Assembly: GCA_964557205.1 (NCBI GenBank)
Contig: CAZKZI010000072.1
Span: forward strand, 1 to 15,698
Reading direction: 5' to 3'
DNA from: JAQVQN01 sp964557205
GTDB taxonomy: Bacteria; Verrucomicrobiota; Kiritimatiellia; RFP12; UBA1067
Length of the DNA: 15,698 nucleotides
A program made the position numbers and the translations under genes. Shown in pieces: positions 7,016 to 14,449 of this stretch (position 1 is the stretch's first letter; every line of letters starts with the position of its first letter). The notes beneath the pieces were generated by a model, which had not been told where the DNA came from, ran no database searches, and was given only the letters and a program-made list of their open reading frames with translations.

Positions 7016-8372
7016 CTTTCGCTGCCAAGCCCGCGAAATCCCGGAAACCGTCGCCAGGTGCTTTGCCTTTAAAACACGACGGTATCACGCCGCGCCGAAC
7101 TGTCCGTCCTTCAACTTTGGCTTCGGCTGCCAAATCCAAATCAAAGACCGTCTTGGGATAACGATGGCTGTCGGTTAGAACCGCCATAAGGCATGTGTCT
7201 TGCCCCGGCGGTATAATCCCTGTCTCGCTGGTGATCCCCAGCGGCGGATAATCCAGCCGCACGCGCACCTCGCCGTCAAAACCGTTTAAACGCTCCAGAT
7301 AAATCGAAACCATGGTTCTGCCACCCGCCGGTATGTTCAATGAGGCTGGCGTCATCCTCGCCACAAAATCAGGCTCGCCCTGTTTTCCGACCTCAGCCTT
7401 ATTATCATCCAGCATGAAATTTAACGCAGGCAAATAATACGCGCCCTCGGTCAATGCCGCCAGACACATGACGCTGTTCTTACCGCCCGTGAATAGCCGC
7501 ACCCTTTGGCGCGGCAGATTGTGGCCGGTCAGCCGAACGTTGAGACTCTCTCCCTTGACGGCCCGGTCGGGCGTAAAGCCAGTGATCAGCGGTAACTCGC
7601 CGAGCCTGATCCGATAAACACAGACATTGCCGTACAAACCGGCAAATGATGTCACAAGCAGCTCATACTTTCCATCTTCAGGAATCTCCAGAACCGCAAC
7701 CGGTGCCTCTTGCTGATCATAAGTGACAATTCCTTCGCACAGTTTTCCGTCAGCCCTGTAGAATCTCAAATGCGGCACAAACCCGTTAAACGGCAGAACC
7801 TCTGCCACGGTCTGAGCCACAATCACAGACCCCTGGTCCGCATAGAAAGCGTATCTTTCGCCGCCAGCATCCAGTATCCGACCGTTCAGACAAACCGGCA
7901 TCTCATCAACTTCGATCGCGCCGGAACTATCGTCAGCCCCCGCGCTGGCAACCTGTTCCGGCATGGCCGACACCTCGAATCCCAAAGGTTCGCTGAGCCC
8001 GCTCGCAGACACCAATCGAATCATACGCAAACCGGGATGCGCGTCATTCTCGATAACTACTTTGAAAATCAAACGGTCAGGGTCAGGCACTTTAATTGTC
8101 CGACCCTTTTTGTTCAGCTTCTTGACCTGTTTTTTGCCGGCAAAGGTGGCCTTCACGCCTTCTCCACTGATCTTAGCCCGCACCACCCCTTCCAGAACAC
8201 TGCCGCAGACTTCAACCTCGAACTGCCGCTCCACATTACCGCCGGCAGGATATATCGCATCTAAGGCTGGCTCAGACAAACAGCACACCCTTAGCCCCGC
8301 AAAAAAAACCAGCGTCTTTATTCCATGCCTTCCGCCCCGTATCGCATCCCCCCTGAATCGCCATCGCATCAT
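6972..8372 (-). CDS. Secreted multi-domain beta-sandwich protein, PPC/IPT-like, function unknown
   Basis: I recognise the architecture but not a function. An N-terminal basic stretch and short hydrophobic core (about 20-32) look like a rather poor signal peptide, with mature sequence beginning near ALDAIYPAGG (36-45). Four beta-rich blocks seem to follow. The first, about 38-135, is IPT-like. The second, about 160-255, has CLNGRI...GERYAFYADQG and PEDGKYELLV typical of the PPC fold. The third, about 260-320, reads LPLITGFTP...GESLNVRLTGHNL, again IPT-like. The last, about 336-430, resembles an Ig-like block with LNIPAGGRTMVSIYLERLNGFDG split by strands. There are no catalytic motifs, membrane anchor or cell-wall signal. 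This layout occurs in secreted proteins of Planctomycetes and relatives. Base composition appears lower in GC than the neighbouring hyp genes. The start codons ATGATG overlap a short upstream frame. The C-terminus is lysine/proline-rich. Confidence 0.75.
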   Translation of the reverse strand: MMRWRFRGDAIRGGRHGIKTLVFFAGLRVCCLSEPALDAIYPAGGNVERQFEVEVCGSVLEGVVRAKISGEGVKATFAGKKQVKKLNKKGRTIKVPDPDRLIFKVVIENDAHPGLRMIRLVSASGLSEPLGFEVSAMPEQVASAGADDSSGAIEVDEMPVCLNGRILDAGGERYAFYADQGSVIVAQTVAEVLPFNGFVPHLRFYRADGKLCEGIVTYDQQEAPVAVLEIPEDGKYELLVTSFAGLYGNVCVYRIRLGELPLITGFTPDRAVKGESLNVRLTGHNLPRQRVRLFTGGKNSVMCLAALTEGAYYLPALNFMLDDNKAEVGKQGEPDFVARMTPASLNIPAGGRTMVSIYLERLNGFDGEVRVRLDYPPLGITSETGIIPPGQDTCLMAVLTDSHRYPKTVFDLDLAAEAKVEGRTVRRGVIPSCFKGKAPGDGFRDFAGLAAKVNPAAPKSAVPKKR

Positions 8373-8428
8373 CTGTATATCCCGTTTCCCTTTTTTACAA
8401 CAGACCTTAAAACCTCACCCGGAATCAT
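8369..8428 (-). CDS. Possible 19-residue leader peptide upstream of the secreted protein
   Basis: Between hypB and the secreted-protein gene lies a 19-codon frame starting with ATG at 8428 and ending with TGA at 8369-8371. A near-perfect Shine-Dalgarno, AGGAGG, ends 4 nt before its ATG, whereas the secreted-protein gene itself has only a weak site. Its stop overlaps the downstream start as ATGA (8372-8369), the usual sign of translational coupling. The peptide opens MIPGEV, includes Val-Val-Lys-Lys and ends Ile-Tyr-Arg; I know no family for it. An alternative is that it is the true N-terminus of the secreted protein, joined through a frameshift. Expression is inferred. Confidence 0.4.
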   Translation of the reverse strand: MIPGEVLRSVVKKGNGIYR

Positions 8429-8447
8429 CAGCCCTCCTGTCCGGAAC

Positions 8448-9260
8448 TCAAACCAGCTTAGACAGATAGTCCAGCCAAACCTCCATGCCGCTGCCGTTCC
8501 TGGCACTGGTTTCAAAGATGAAACCTCCGGGCCGCATCTGCCGAAGATTGGCCCGACAAGTCGTCGCGTCCCAATCGAGATGCGGCACCAGATCCATCTT
8601 GGTGAGAACCGTCACCGGAGCGGACGAAAAGAGCGACGGATATTTTACAGGTTTGTCCTCGCCCTCCGTGACCGACAGCAACGCCACCTTGAAATTTTCA
8701 CCGAGGTCGAAGGCCGACGGGCAAACCAAATTACCGACGTTTTCTATGAACAGCAGTCTGACGCCATCCTTCACCACCTCCGGCAGCAGCCTGCCGACCT
8801 GTCCAGCATCCAAATGGCAAGCGTTGACCGTCTCGATCTGACGCACCTCCGCCCCTTTGCCCTGCAGCCGCCGCGCGTCATTGTCGGTACGCTGGTCGCC
8901 GGTTATCACCGCGCAAACCACCCGCCCGCGCAAGCCTTCCAGCGTGCGCTCCAGCAGCAGCGTCTTGCCGGTACCCGGCGATGATATCAGGTTAAGCGCC
9001 ACTACACCGCGTTCTTTTAACCAGGCGCGGTTCATTTCAGCCTGCTCATCGTTACGCGCCAGAATCTTCTGCCGCACGTCGACAGTCCTTACCGCAGTCG
9101 CAACATGCTGATGCGAGTGACCATCATTATACGAATGACCGTGGTCTTGCTCGTGCTCGTGCTCGTGACCATGATCGTTTCCGTCCGAATGGTTATGACC
9201 ATGCGTGTGGTGAACATGTTCATGCGGCGTGTCTTCGCCGCAACCGCACTCTTTACACAT
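8448..9260 (-). CDS. hypB: Hydrogenase nickel-insertion GTPase HypB, histidine-rich form
   Basis: Metal-binding GTPase that, with HypA, delivers nickel to the large subunit of [NiFe]-hydrogenase. The 270 residues begin with the high-affinity motif CKECGCG (2-8). A histidine-rich stretch follows with 16 histidines between residues 13 and 52, likely for nickel storage. The GTPase domain has a P-loop SSPGTGKT (93-100), GDQ (121-123), CHLDA (C148, H149), ENVGNLVCP with C180, and TKMDL (220-224), where the usual form is NKxD. C148, H149 and C180 match the G-domain metal site. The start overlaps the end of hypA by 8 nt, and GGTGGAG provides a Shine-Dalgarno within hypA. It is the last gene of the hyp run. 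All elements appear intact. Confidence 0.96.
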   Translation of the reverse strand: MCKECGCGEDTPHEHVHHTHGHNHSDGNDHGHEHEHEQDHGHSYNDGHSHQHVATAVRTVDVRQKILARNDEQAEMNRAWLKERGVVALNLISSPGTGKTLLLERTLEGLRGRVVCAVITGDQRTDNDARRLQGKGAEVRQIETVNACHLDAGQVGRLLPEVVKDGVRLLFIENVGNLVCPSAFDLGENFKVALLSVTEGEDKPVKYPSLFSSAPVTVLTKMDLVPHLDWDATTCRANLRQMRPGGFIFETSARNGSGMEVWLDYLSKLV

Positions 9261-9621
9261 TCTCCACCTGCCTTTCTTCCACCGACAACTCCAATGACTT
9301 TATCAGCAGTTCCCTGCCCTCGGTTATCTCCACAGCCACCGCGCCGCAAAGGGAGCATATAACCGCATAATCATCCGCCGGCTCTGTGTGACCGCACACG
9401 CTGCATCGCACTCGCGCCGACACCTTTTCTATCACCAGTTCAGCCTCGGCCGCCCGACTGCCTTCGGCCGCCACCGGAAAAGCCGTGCGCAGCGCCTCCG
9501 GATCCACGCCCGACAAATCGCCCAGCATGAGAACCACCCGCCTGACTGCCACAGCCCGCTCGCATTCAGCTAGCGTCTCGACCTCGCTTATCAGCGCCTC
9601 CGCTATCGACAGTTCGTGCAT
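9253..9621 (-). CDS. hypA: Hydrogenase nickel-insertion protein HypA
   Basis: Nickel metallochaperone working with HypB in the cytoplasm. The 122-residue length is standard. The N-terminus MHELSIAEAL has His2 and Glu3, the nickel ligands, so the start is firmly fixed. The structural zinc site is C73-x2-C76 and C89-x2-C92 in the C-terminal half. The gene begins 13 nt after the hypE stop with GGGTGG just before the ATG, and overlaps hypB by 8 nt, which implies one transcript and coupled translation of the two nickel-insertion partners. HybF, the E. coli paralogue, is the only reasonable alternative name, but the position inside a complete hyp set favours HypA. Confidence 0.95.
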   Translation of the reverse strand: MHELSIAEALISEVETLAECERAVAVRRVVLMLGDLSGVDPEALRTAFPVAAEGSRAAEAELVIEKVSARVRCSVCGHTEPADDYAVICSLCGAVAVEITEGRELLIKSLELSVEERQVENV

Positions 9622-9634
9622 AAGCCACCCATCC

Positions 9635-10645
9635 TCAACAAATCCGCGGCAAAAGCTCGCCGCGCGGCACGTCTACCAGCCGCCTGCCGCCGACGAGTGT
9701 TTTAATAATAACACGCCCTTTGTCTTCCGTCACGCAGCCAATACAGACCGCACCTGCGCCCTCCGGCAGGCCGTGCCAAATCTCCAGTATTCCCTTCGCT
9801 GAATCCGGAGCACAAATCAAGATAACCCTACCTTCCGAAGCCACATGCAGAGGGTCGATCCCCAGCATTTCAGCCGCCGCCCTTGTGGCCGGTTCCAACG
9901 GCAACGCACACTCTTCAAGCAAAATACCGCAATCACGCCCCTCTACTATCTCGTTCAGCGTGGCCGCCGCCCCGCCGCGTGTGGGATCGCGCATGAAGCG
10001 CACTGAAGCCCCGAATTCACGAATAGACATGACCAGCCGATGCACCGGCCCGGTGTCGCTCAGCGGACAGTTCACAAATCCGATCTCTTCGCGCGCCGCC
10101 ATCACCGCCATGCCGTGATCGGCCAAGGAACCGCTCACCAAAACCGCGTCTCCCTCACGCACCGCGCCCGGATCAGGCTTGAATTCCGGCAAAGCGCGGG
10201 CTATGCCGGCCGTGTTGAGATACAAACCGTCGCACTGGCCGCGCGGCACCACCTTGGTGTCACCCGTGGCCACAACAACCCCGCACGCCGCCGCCGCCGC
10301 GCGCACCGCATCCAGCACGCGTCCCAGCACCGCCAGCGGCAGCCCCTCCTCGATGATCATCGCCAGCGACAACCACTTGGGCTCGCCGCCGCATACCGCC
10401 AGATCGTTCACGGTGCCATACACGGCGAGGTCTCCGATATTGCCGCCGGGAAACTCCAGCGGGCGCACAACAAAACTGTCGGTCGTGAATATTAACCGCT
10501 CCCCCGGTGACGGCAGGTTCGCGCCGTCAGGCAAACCGTGCAGCGGCCCAGCGCCGAAACGCGGCATGATCTCATCTTCTATCAGTTCCCGTGTCAGGCG
10601 CCCACCGCCACCGTGCGCCAGTTGGATCACTCTATCTGCGTTCAC
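9635..10645 (-). CDS. hypE: Hydrogenase maturation protein HypE
   Basis: Takes the carbamoyl group from HypF onto its C-terminal cysteine and dehydrates it with ATP to thiocyanate, the source of the cyanide ligands of the [NiFe] site. It belongs to the PurM/AIRS ATP-binding fold. The 336 residues show AHGGGGRLT near the N-terminus, TTDSFVVRPLEFPGGNIG, GDLAVYGTVNDLAVCGGEP split over the dimer interface, and FMRDPTRGG. It ends in PRIC, the carrier cysteine motif, so the C-terminus is intact and functional. The start is GTG at 10645, which overlaps the hypD stop as GTGA and has the strong Shine-Dalgarno GGGAGG 6 nt upstream. hypA follows after 13 nt. Confidence 0.96.
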   Translation of the reverse strand: MNADRVIQLAHGGGGRLTRELIEDEIMPRFGAGPLHGLPDGANLPSPGERLIFTTDSFVVRPLEFPGGNIGDLAVYGTVNDLAVCGGEPKWLSLAMIIEEGLPLAVLGRVLDAVRAAAAACGVVVATGDTKVVPRGQCDGLYLNTAGIARALPEFKPDPGAVREGDAVLVSGSLADHGMAVMAAREEIGFVNCPLSDTGPVHRLVMSIREFGASVRFMRDPTRGGAAATLNEIVEGRDCGILLEECALPLEPATRAAAEMLGIDPLHVASEGRVILICAPDSAKGILEIWHGLPEGAGAVCIGCVTEDKGRVIIKTLVGGRRLVDVPRGELLPRIC

Positions 10646-11766
10646 CGCAAACCTCCCTGCCCCGCAGGCGGCAGATCATACTTGAAAGCCGCCGCACAAG
10701 TGCCTTCGGCGCTAACCATGCAAGGCCCGACAGGATTATCAGGCGTGCAGCGCTGGCCGAACAAAGGGCATTCGGATGGCCGACGCTTGCCTTTGATGAC
10801 CTCTCCGCAGACACAACCCGGCTGGCTACGTCCGGGACCGCTCTTGACTCCCAGTTTGCGCTCAGTGTCGTAACCGGCGAATTCAGTCTTAAGCCCCAAC
10901 CCGCTACGCGGTATCACGCCAATCCCGCGCCATCCGGCATCAATAGGCTCAAGATAACGAGCTATAACCTCCTGCGCTTTGACATTGCCGCCCGGACGCA
11001 CAACACGCGTATATTGATTCTCAACTCTGGCCTCATCCTTCAATACCTGCGCCAGAATCCCGCTGATACCGTAAAGGATGTCGACCGGTTCGAACCCGGC
11101 TATCACGCAAGGCACGCGGAAACCATCCGCGATTTTTTCATAAGCCCTGGAACCGATAATGGCGCTGACATGCGCAGGACAAAGAAAAGCGTCGATAGCA
11201 GTTTCCGGGTCATCCAGCAAAGCTTCCAGCGCGGGTGGCACCATCTTGAAGGCGGTCAACAAAGAGAGGTTGCCTAAACCTGCGCGTCTGGCACGGGCTA
11301 CCAGACTGGTCACAGGCGCCACCGTGGTCTCGAAGCCGATCGCCAGAAACACTACTTCGCGTTCCGGTTCGGCCCGGGCGATTTCCAGCGCCGCCGTCGG
11401 AGCGTAGCATACCCGCACATCGCCGCCTGCGGCACGGCACGCCGACAAATCGGAGCAGGACCCCGGCACTCGCAACATGTCGCCAAAGGTGACGATAACC
11501 GCACCGTTCCCTGCCAACCCGATCGCGGCATCGATGTATCCAGGGTCGGTGACGCACACCGGACAACCCGGTCCGCTGATCAGTTCCACATTGGCAGGCA
11601 GCAACGGACGGATACCGTAGCGTCCGATAGCCATGGTGTGGCTGCCGCATACCTCCATCACGCGCACATGACGGCCGGCCGCCGCCAGCGCTGCTCCTTG
11701 CGCCGCTATCCGCCGCACGAAACGCGCGGCTGTTTCAGGATTTCTGAAGCCGTCGATGTATTTCAT
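10642..11766 (-). CDS. hypD: Hydrogenase maturation iron-sulfur protein HypD
   Basis: With HypC it forms the scaffold on which Fe(CN)2CO is built before transfer to the hydrogenase large subunit. The 374 residues have normal family length. Conserved cysteine motifs are visible: EVCGSHT (C40) and GPGCPVCVTDP (C68, C71), plus GFETTVAP and CPAHVSAIIGS in the middle domain. The C-terminal region contains the 4Fe-4S ligands in GCVCGEV, SECPLFG, RCTPDNP and PCMVS...GTCAAAFKY. The CVCGEVI ending is typical of HypD. The start ATG at 11766 has no clear Shine-Dalgarno. The stop overlaps hypE by 4 nt, and hypC lies 41 nt upstream. All known functional cysteines seem present. Confidence 0.96.
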   Translation of the reverse strand: MKYIDGFRNPETAARFVRRIAAQGAALAAAGRHVRVMEVCGSHTMAIGRYGIRPLLPANVELISGPGCPVCVTDPGYIDAAIGLAGNGAVIVTFGDMLRVPGSCSDLSACRAAGGDVRVCYAPTAALEIARAEPEREVVFLAIGFETTVAPVTSLVARARRAGLGNLSLLTAFKMVPPALEALLDDPETAIDAFLCPAHVSAIIGSRAYEKIADGFRVPCVIAGFEPVDILYGISGILAQVLKDEARVENQYTRVVRPGGNVKAQEVIARYLEPIDAGWRGIGVIPRSGLGLKTEFAGYDTERKLGVKSGPGRSQPGCVCGEVIKGKRRPSECPLFGQRCTPDNPVGPCMVSAEGTCAAAFKYDLPPAGQGGLR

Positions 11767-11807
11767 GAAAACATGGGTCTCGGGCTGGATTTTAACAGCA
11801 GCGCCGT

Positions 11808-12041
11808 TCAGACGCGCGCCGTCTGCTCACGGTCAAGCTCTTCAAACATTGCCAAAGTGTCCTCGGCGTCCTCCTGATCCAAAATCTCGATGGCAAAGCC
11901 GGCATGCACGATCAGATAATCGCCACTACGCGCGTCAGCCACCAGAGAAAGGTCCACTGTCTGACGACTGCCCGCAAGTTCAGCAACGCCTTGCGCGTCG
12001 TCATGAATCTCAACCAATCGCATTGGAAACGCCAAGCACAT
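11808..12041 (-). CDS. hypC: Hydrogenase assembly chaperone HypC/HupF
   Basis: Small chaperone that carries the iron centre with HypD and escorts it to the hydrogenase large-subunit precursor. From the ATG at 12041 it has 77 residues and starts MCLAFPMRLVEI; Cys2, exposed after Met removal, is the essential iron-contacting residue. The conserved DYLIVHAGFAIEIL block with H46 follows. A longer frame open to 12095 would bury Cys2 and overlap hypF, so I rejected it; GGGAG just upstream of 12041 supports the shorter start. The hypF stop and this start are separated by one nucleotide (TGAAATG), so translation is probably coupled. Confidence 0.95.
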   Translation of the reverse strand: MCLAFPMRLVEIHDDAQGVAELAGSRQTVDLSLVADARSGDYLIVHAGFAIEILDQEDAEDTLAMFEELDREQTARV

Positions 12042-12042
12042 T

Positions 12043-14382
12043 TCAACTCCCTTTGCCTGCCACAGCCGCCTGCCCCAACGCAATGCCGCCATCATTGGGA
12101 GGCACGCGGCGGTTCAGCAAAACCCGCAGACCCGACGCCTCCAGACGCGGCACCAAAAGATCATTCAGCAAACGGTTCATGAAAACACCACCGCTCAAAG
12201 CCAACACGCGGGCGGCGTTATTCTGTAAGCCGTATTCTAGCATGCTGAACGCCGCCGATGCAATCGCGTGATGGAACGCCAGCGCCCATTCGCACACATT
12301 AATTTTGTCCAGGTCAACAAAGGCCAACGCCTCAAAGGCCTTACGCCAGCTTATGGTCAACATGCCGTCCTTCTCAATTAACTCAAAGGATAAAGCGTTT
12401 ATCGCGCCGCCAGCGGCGCGGCGCGCCGCAGCTTCCAGACGCATCGCTGACTGCCCCTCGTAAGTAACCGTATACGGCGCGAGCCCCAGCAGGGCGGAAC
12501 AAGCGTCAAACACCCTGCCGGCGGCATGGGTCAGCGGCGCGTTGATTCCTTGCGCGCACTGCCGCCGCCAGACTTCGGCCGCCGCCGCTTCTACGCCCAG
12601 CCGTTCCAGAATCCCTTCGTCAGGCACAATCCCGGCATCCGTCAGCCGTGCGATGGCCTGCCTTGCCGGATGCCTTACAGCCGCATCGCCGCCGGGCAGC
12701 GGCACCGGCGCGAAGGTGGCAAGCCGCGCATATCCCGCCGCATCCACCGCCAGCAACTCCGCACCCCAAATTCTGCCGTCCGGCCCCATCCCGGTTCCGT
12801 CCAGCACCAGCGCCAGGCCGGACTCCACACCGTGCTCGGCCAAAACCGCGGCGGCGTGGGCGTGATGATGCTGTACTTCAACCACAGGCACGCCGTATTC
12901 AGCCGCCAGCCGCCTGCCCAACCGTGTGGCCTGCATGTCGGGATGCAGATCAACCGCCACCGTCTCCGGGCTTTTATGGAGAAAGCGAGGCAAGGCGCGC
13001 GCCACCTTTTCCAGGCTGTCCATAGCCTCGGGCGTCTCAAGATCGCCCACGTGCGGCGACATCACCACCCGCTCGCCATATCCCACAGCCACAGAGTTCT
13101 TAAGCTCCGCGCCCATCGCCAGCACGCAGCGTTGCAGCGGAGCATGCAGCAACAAAGCGTTGGGAGCATAACCGCGCGCGCGCCGCCACAATTGCGGAGC
13201 GCCGTGCCGCACAACCGCCACTGAGTCGTCGGCGCGCAGATTGATCGCGCGATCATGATCCAGAAACAGGTCGGCGATCCCGTCCAGCCGCACACGCGCC
13301 TCATCCGCAGTCAGGCAGATCGGCTCGCCGCCGCGGTTGCCGCTGGTCATCACCAACCACTTTAAAGGCGGCACAGGGTCACCCGACAAAGGTTCCAGCA
13401 GCAGCAAATGCAACGGCGAGGTCGGCAGCATCACGCCTAGCGTGTCAGGCGCGTCTGGCGTCAGAAGGTCAAAAGGCAAAATCCCGGCGCTCGCGGCCTC
13501 GGGCAGCACGTCCAAGATCACGATCGGCGCCTCCGGCGCGGCCAGCAGCCTCGCGGCCTCCGGTGGCACCAGGCAGCAACGCCGCATGGTCGGCAGGTCT
13601 GCCGCCATCACCGCCAAAGCTTTGTGCGGCCGGTCTTTGCGCGAACGCAAACCTCGCAAGGTCTCGCGGTTCGAGGCGTCTGCCGCCAGCAGGAAGCCTC
13701 CAATGCCGCGCACTGCCACGATCCCGCCGCGCGCCAGCGTTGCCCGCGCTTCTCGCAGCGGGTCGCCGACGACCTCCCGTCCGCGCACGTCTAGCAAACT
13801 AAGGCGCGGCCCGCAGACCGGACAGGCAATGCTTTCAGCGTGAAAGCGGCGGTCGAGCGGATTCTCATATTCCGCGCGGCAGTCGGGGCACAACGGAAAA
13901 GCCGCCAGCGTGGTGCGCTCGCGGTCATAAGGCATGGCTTCCACCACTGTATAGCGTGGGCCACAGCGGGTGCAGGTGCTGAAAGCGTACCCGTAGCGTC
14001 GGTCGGCCGCATCCATAACCTCGCGGCGGCAATCGGCGCACATGGCCAGATCCGCAGGCACCACCACCTCTGGAGTGCCGCAAATGACGCTCGGCAATAT
14101 ACTGAAAGTGCCGCTGCACTGCCCTTCCGGCAATGCGCAGGACACGACCTCGCTGACTGTCTCCAGACGGGCATGGGGCGGCAGATTCTGCGGCAGTCTT
14201 AGCATAAACTCAGTGACCGCATCCGCATTACCTTCAAGCCGCAGACGCACCAGTCCCGTGCGGTTCTGCACCCAGCCGCACAGTCCGGCGCGGCGCGCCA
14301 GCGCATATACCGTCGGGCGCAGACCCACTCCCTGAACAATGCCGGTCATATCATAGACGCGTATGACTTTACTGTCACTCAT
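12043..14382 (-). CDS. hypF: Carbamoyltransferase HypF (hydrogenase maturation)
   Basis: Converts carbamoyl phosphate and ATP to a carbamoyl adenylate and passes the group to HypE. From the ATG at 14382 it has 779 residues, close to the usual 750. Domains in order: acylphosphatase-like (about 6-80) with GIVQGVGLRPTVY; two tandem zinc fingers with CxxC pairs at C115/118, C137/140, C165/168 and C187/190; a YrdC/Sua5-like domain (about 205-385) including KDRPHKALAVM; and a Kae1/TobZ-like domain with HHHAH (505-509) and SGGVFMNRLL near the end. The last residues NDGGIALGQAAVAG are typical. The frame stays open to 14625, but that extension overlaps cpaF, is rich in Cys and Arg, and lacks homology I recognise. 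AGGA 5 nt before the 14382 ATG supports my start. No domain is missing. Confidence 0.95.
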   Translation of the reverse strand: MSDSKVIRVYDMTGIVQGVGLRPTVYALARRAGLCGWVQNRTGLVRLRLEGNADAVTEFMLRLPQNLPPHARLETVSEVVSCALPEGQCSGTFSILPSVICGTPEVVVPADLAMCADCRREVMDAADRRYGYAFSTCTRCGPRYTVVEAMPYDRERTTLAAFPLCPDCRAEYENPLDRRFHAESIACPVCGPRLSLLDVRGREVVGDPLREARATLARGGIVAVRGIGGFLLAADASNRETLRGLRSRKDRPHKALAVMAADLPTMRRCCLVPPEAARLLAAPEAPIVILDVLPEAASAGILPFDLLTPDAPDTLGVMLPTSPLHLLLLEPLSGDPVPPLKWLVMTSGNRGGEPICLTADEARVRLDGIADLFLDHDRAINLRADDSVAVVRHGAPQLWRRARGYAPNALLLHAPLQRCVLAMGAELKNSVAVGYGERVVMSPHVGDLETPEAMDSLEKVARALPRFLHKSPETVAVDLHPDMQATRLGRRLAAEYGVPVVEVQHHHAHAAAVLAEHGVESGLALVLDGTGMGPDGRIWGAELLAVDAAGYARLATFAPVPLPGGDAAVRHPARQAIARLTDAGIVPDEGILERLGVEAAAAEVWRRQCAQGINAPLTHAAGRVFDACSALLGLAPYTVTYEGQSAMRLEAAARRAAGGAINALSFELIEKDGMLTISWRKAFEALAFVDLDKINVCEWALAFHHAIASAAFSMLEYGLQNNAARVLALSGGVFMNRLLNDLLVPRLEASGLRVLLNRRVPPNDGGIALGQAAVAGKGS

Positions 14383-14449
14383 CAGATTCCTATGCCGCGG
14401 ATGCTGGCCATGCAGCGATGCCGCTGCTGTGGGGTCATCCTGTCCATAC

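Noticed and set aside
9105..9362. Hydrophobic plus-strand frame over the hypB start, looking like a membrane peptide
   Set aside because: It is the antisense of the histidine-rich tract (His codons read as Val/Met on the other strand), not an independent gene.
12042..12095. HypC frame extended by 18 residues
   Set aside because: It would displace the essential N-terminal MC(L) motif and overlap hypF; GGGAG supports 12041.
12526..13224. 232-residue plus-strand frame inside hypF, and several similar ones
   Set aside because: High-GC antisense shadow of a well-supported gene; Arg/Pro/His-rich with no family features.
14382..14447. 21-codon frame between cpaF and hypF whose TGA overlaps the hypF ATG (TGATG)
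   Set aside because: No Shine-Dalgarno and no recognisable sequence; a stop overlapping a start by one base is common by chance. Kept only as a possible coupling frame.
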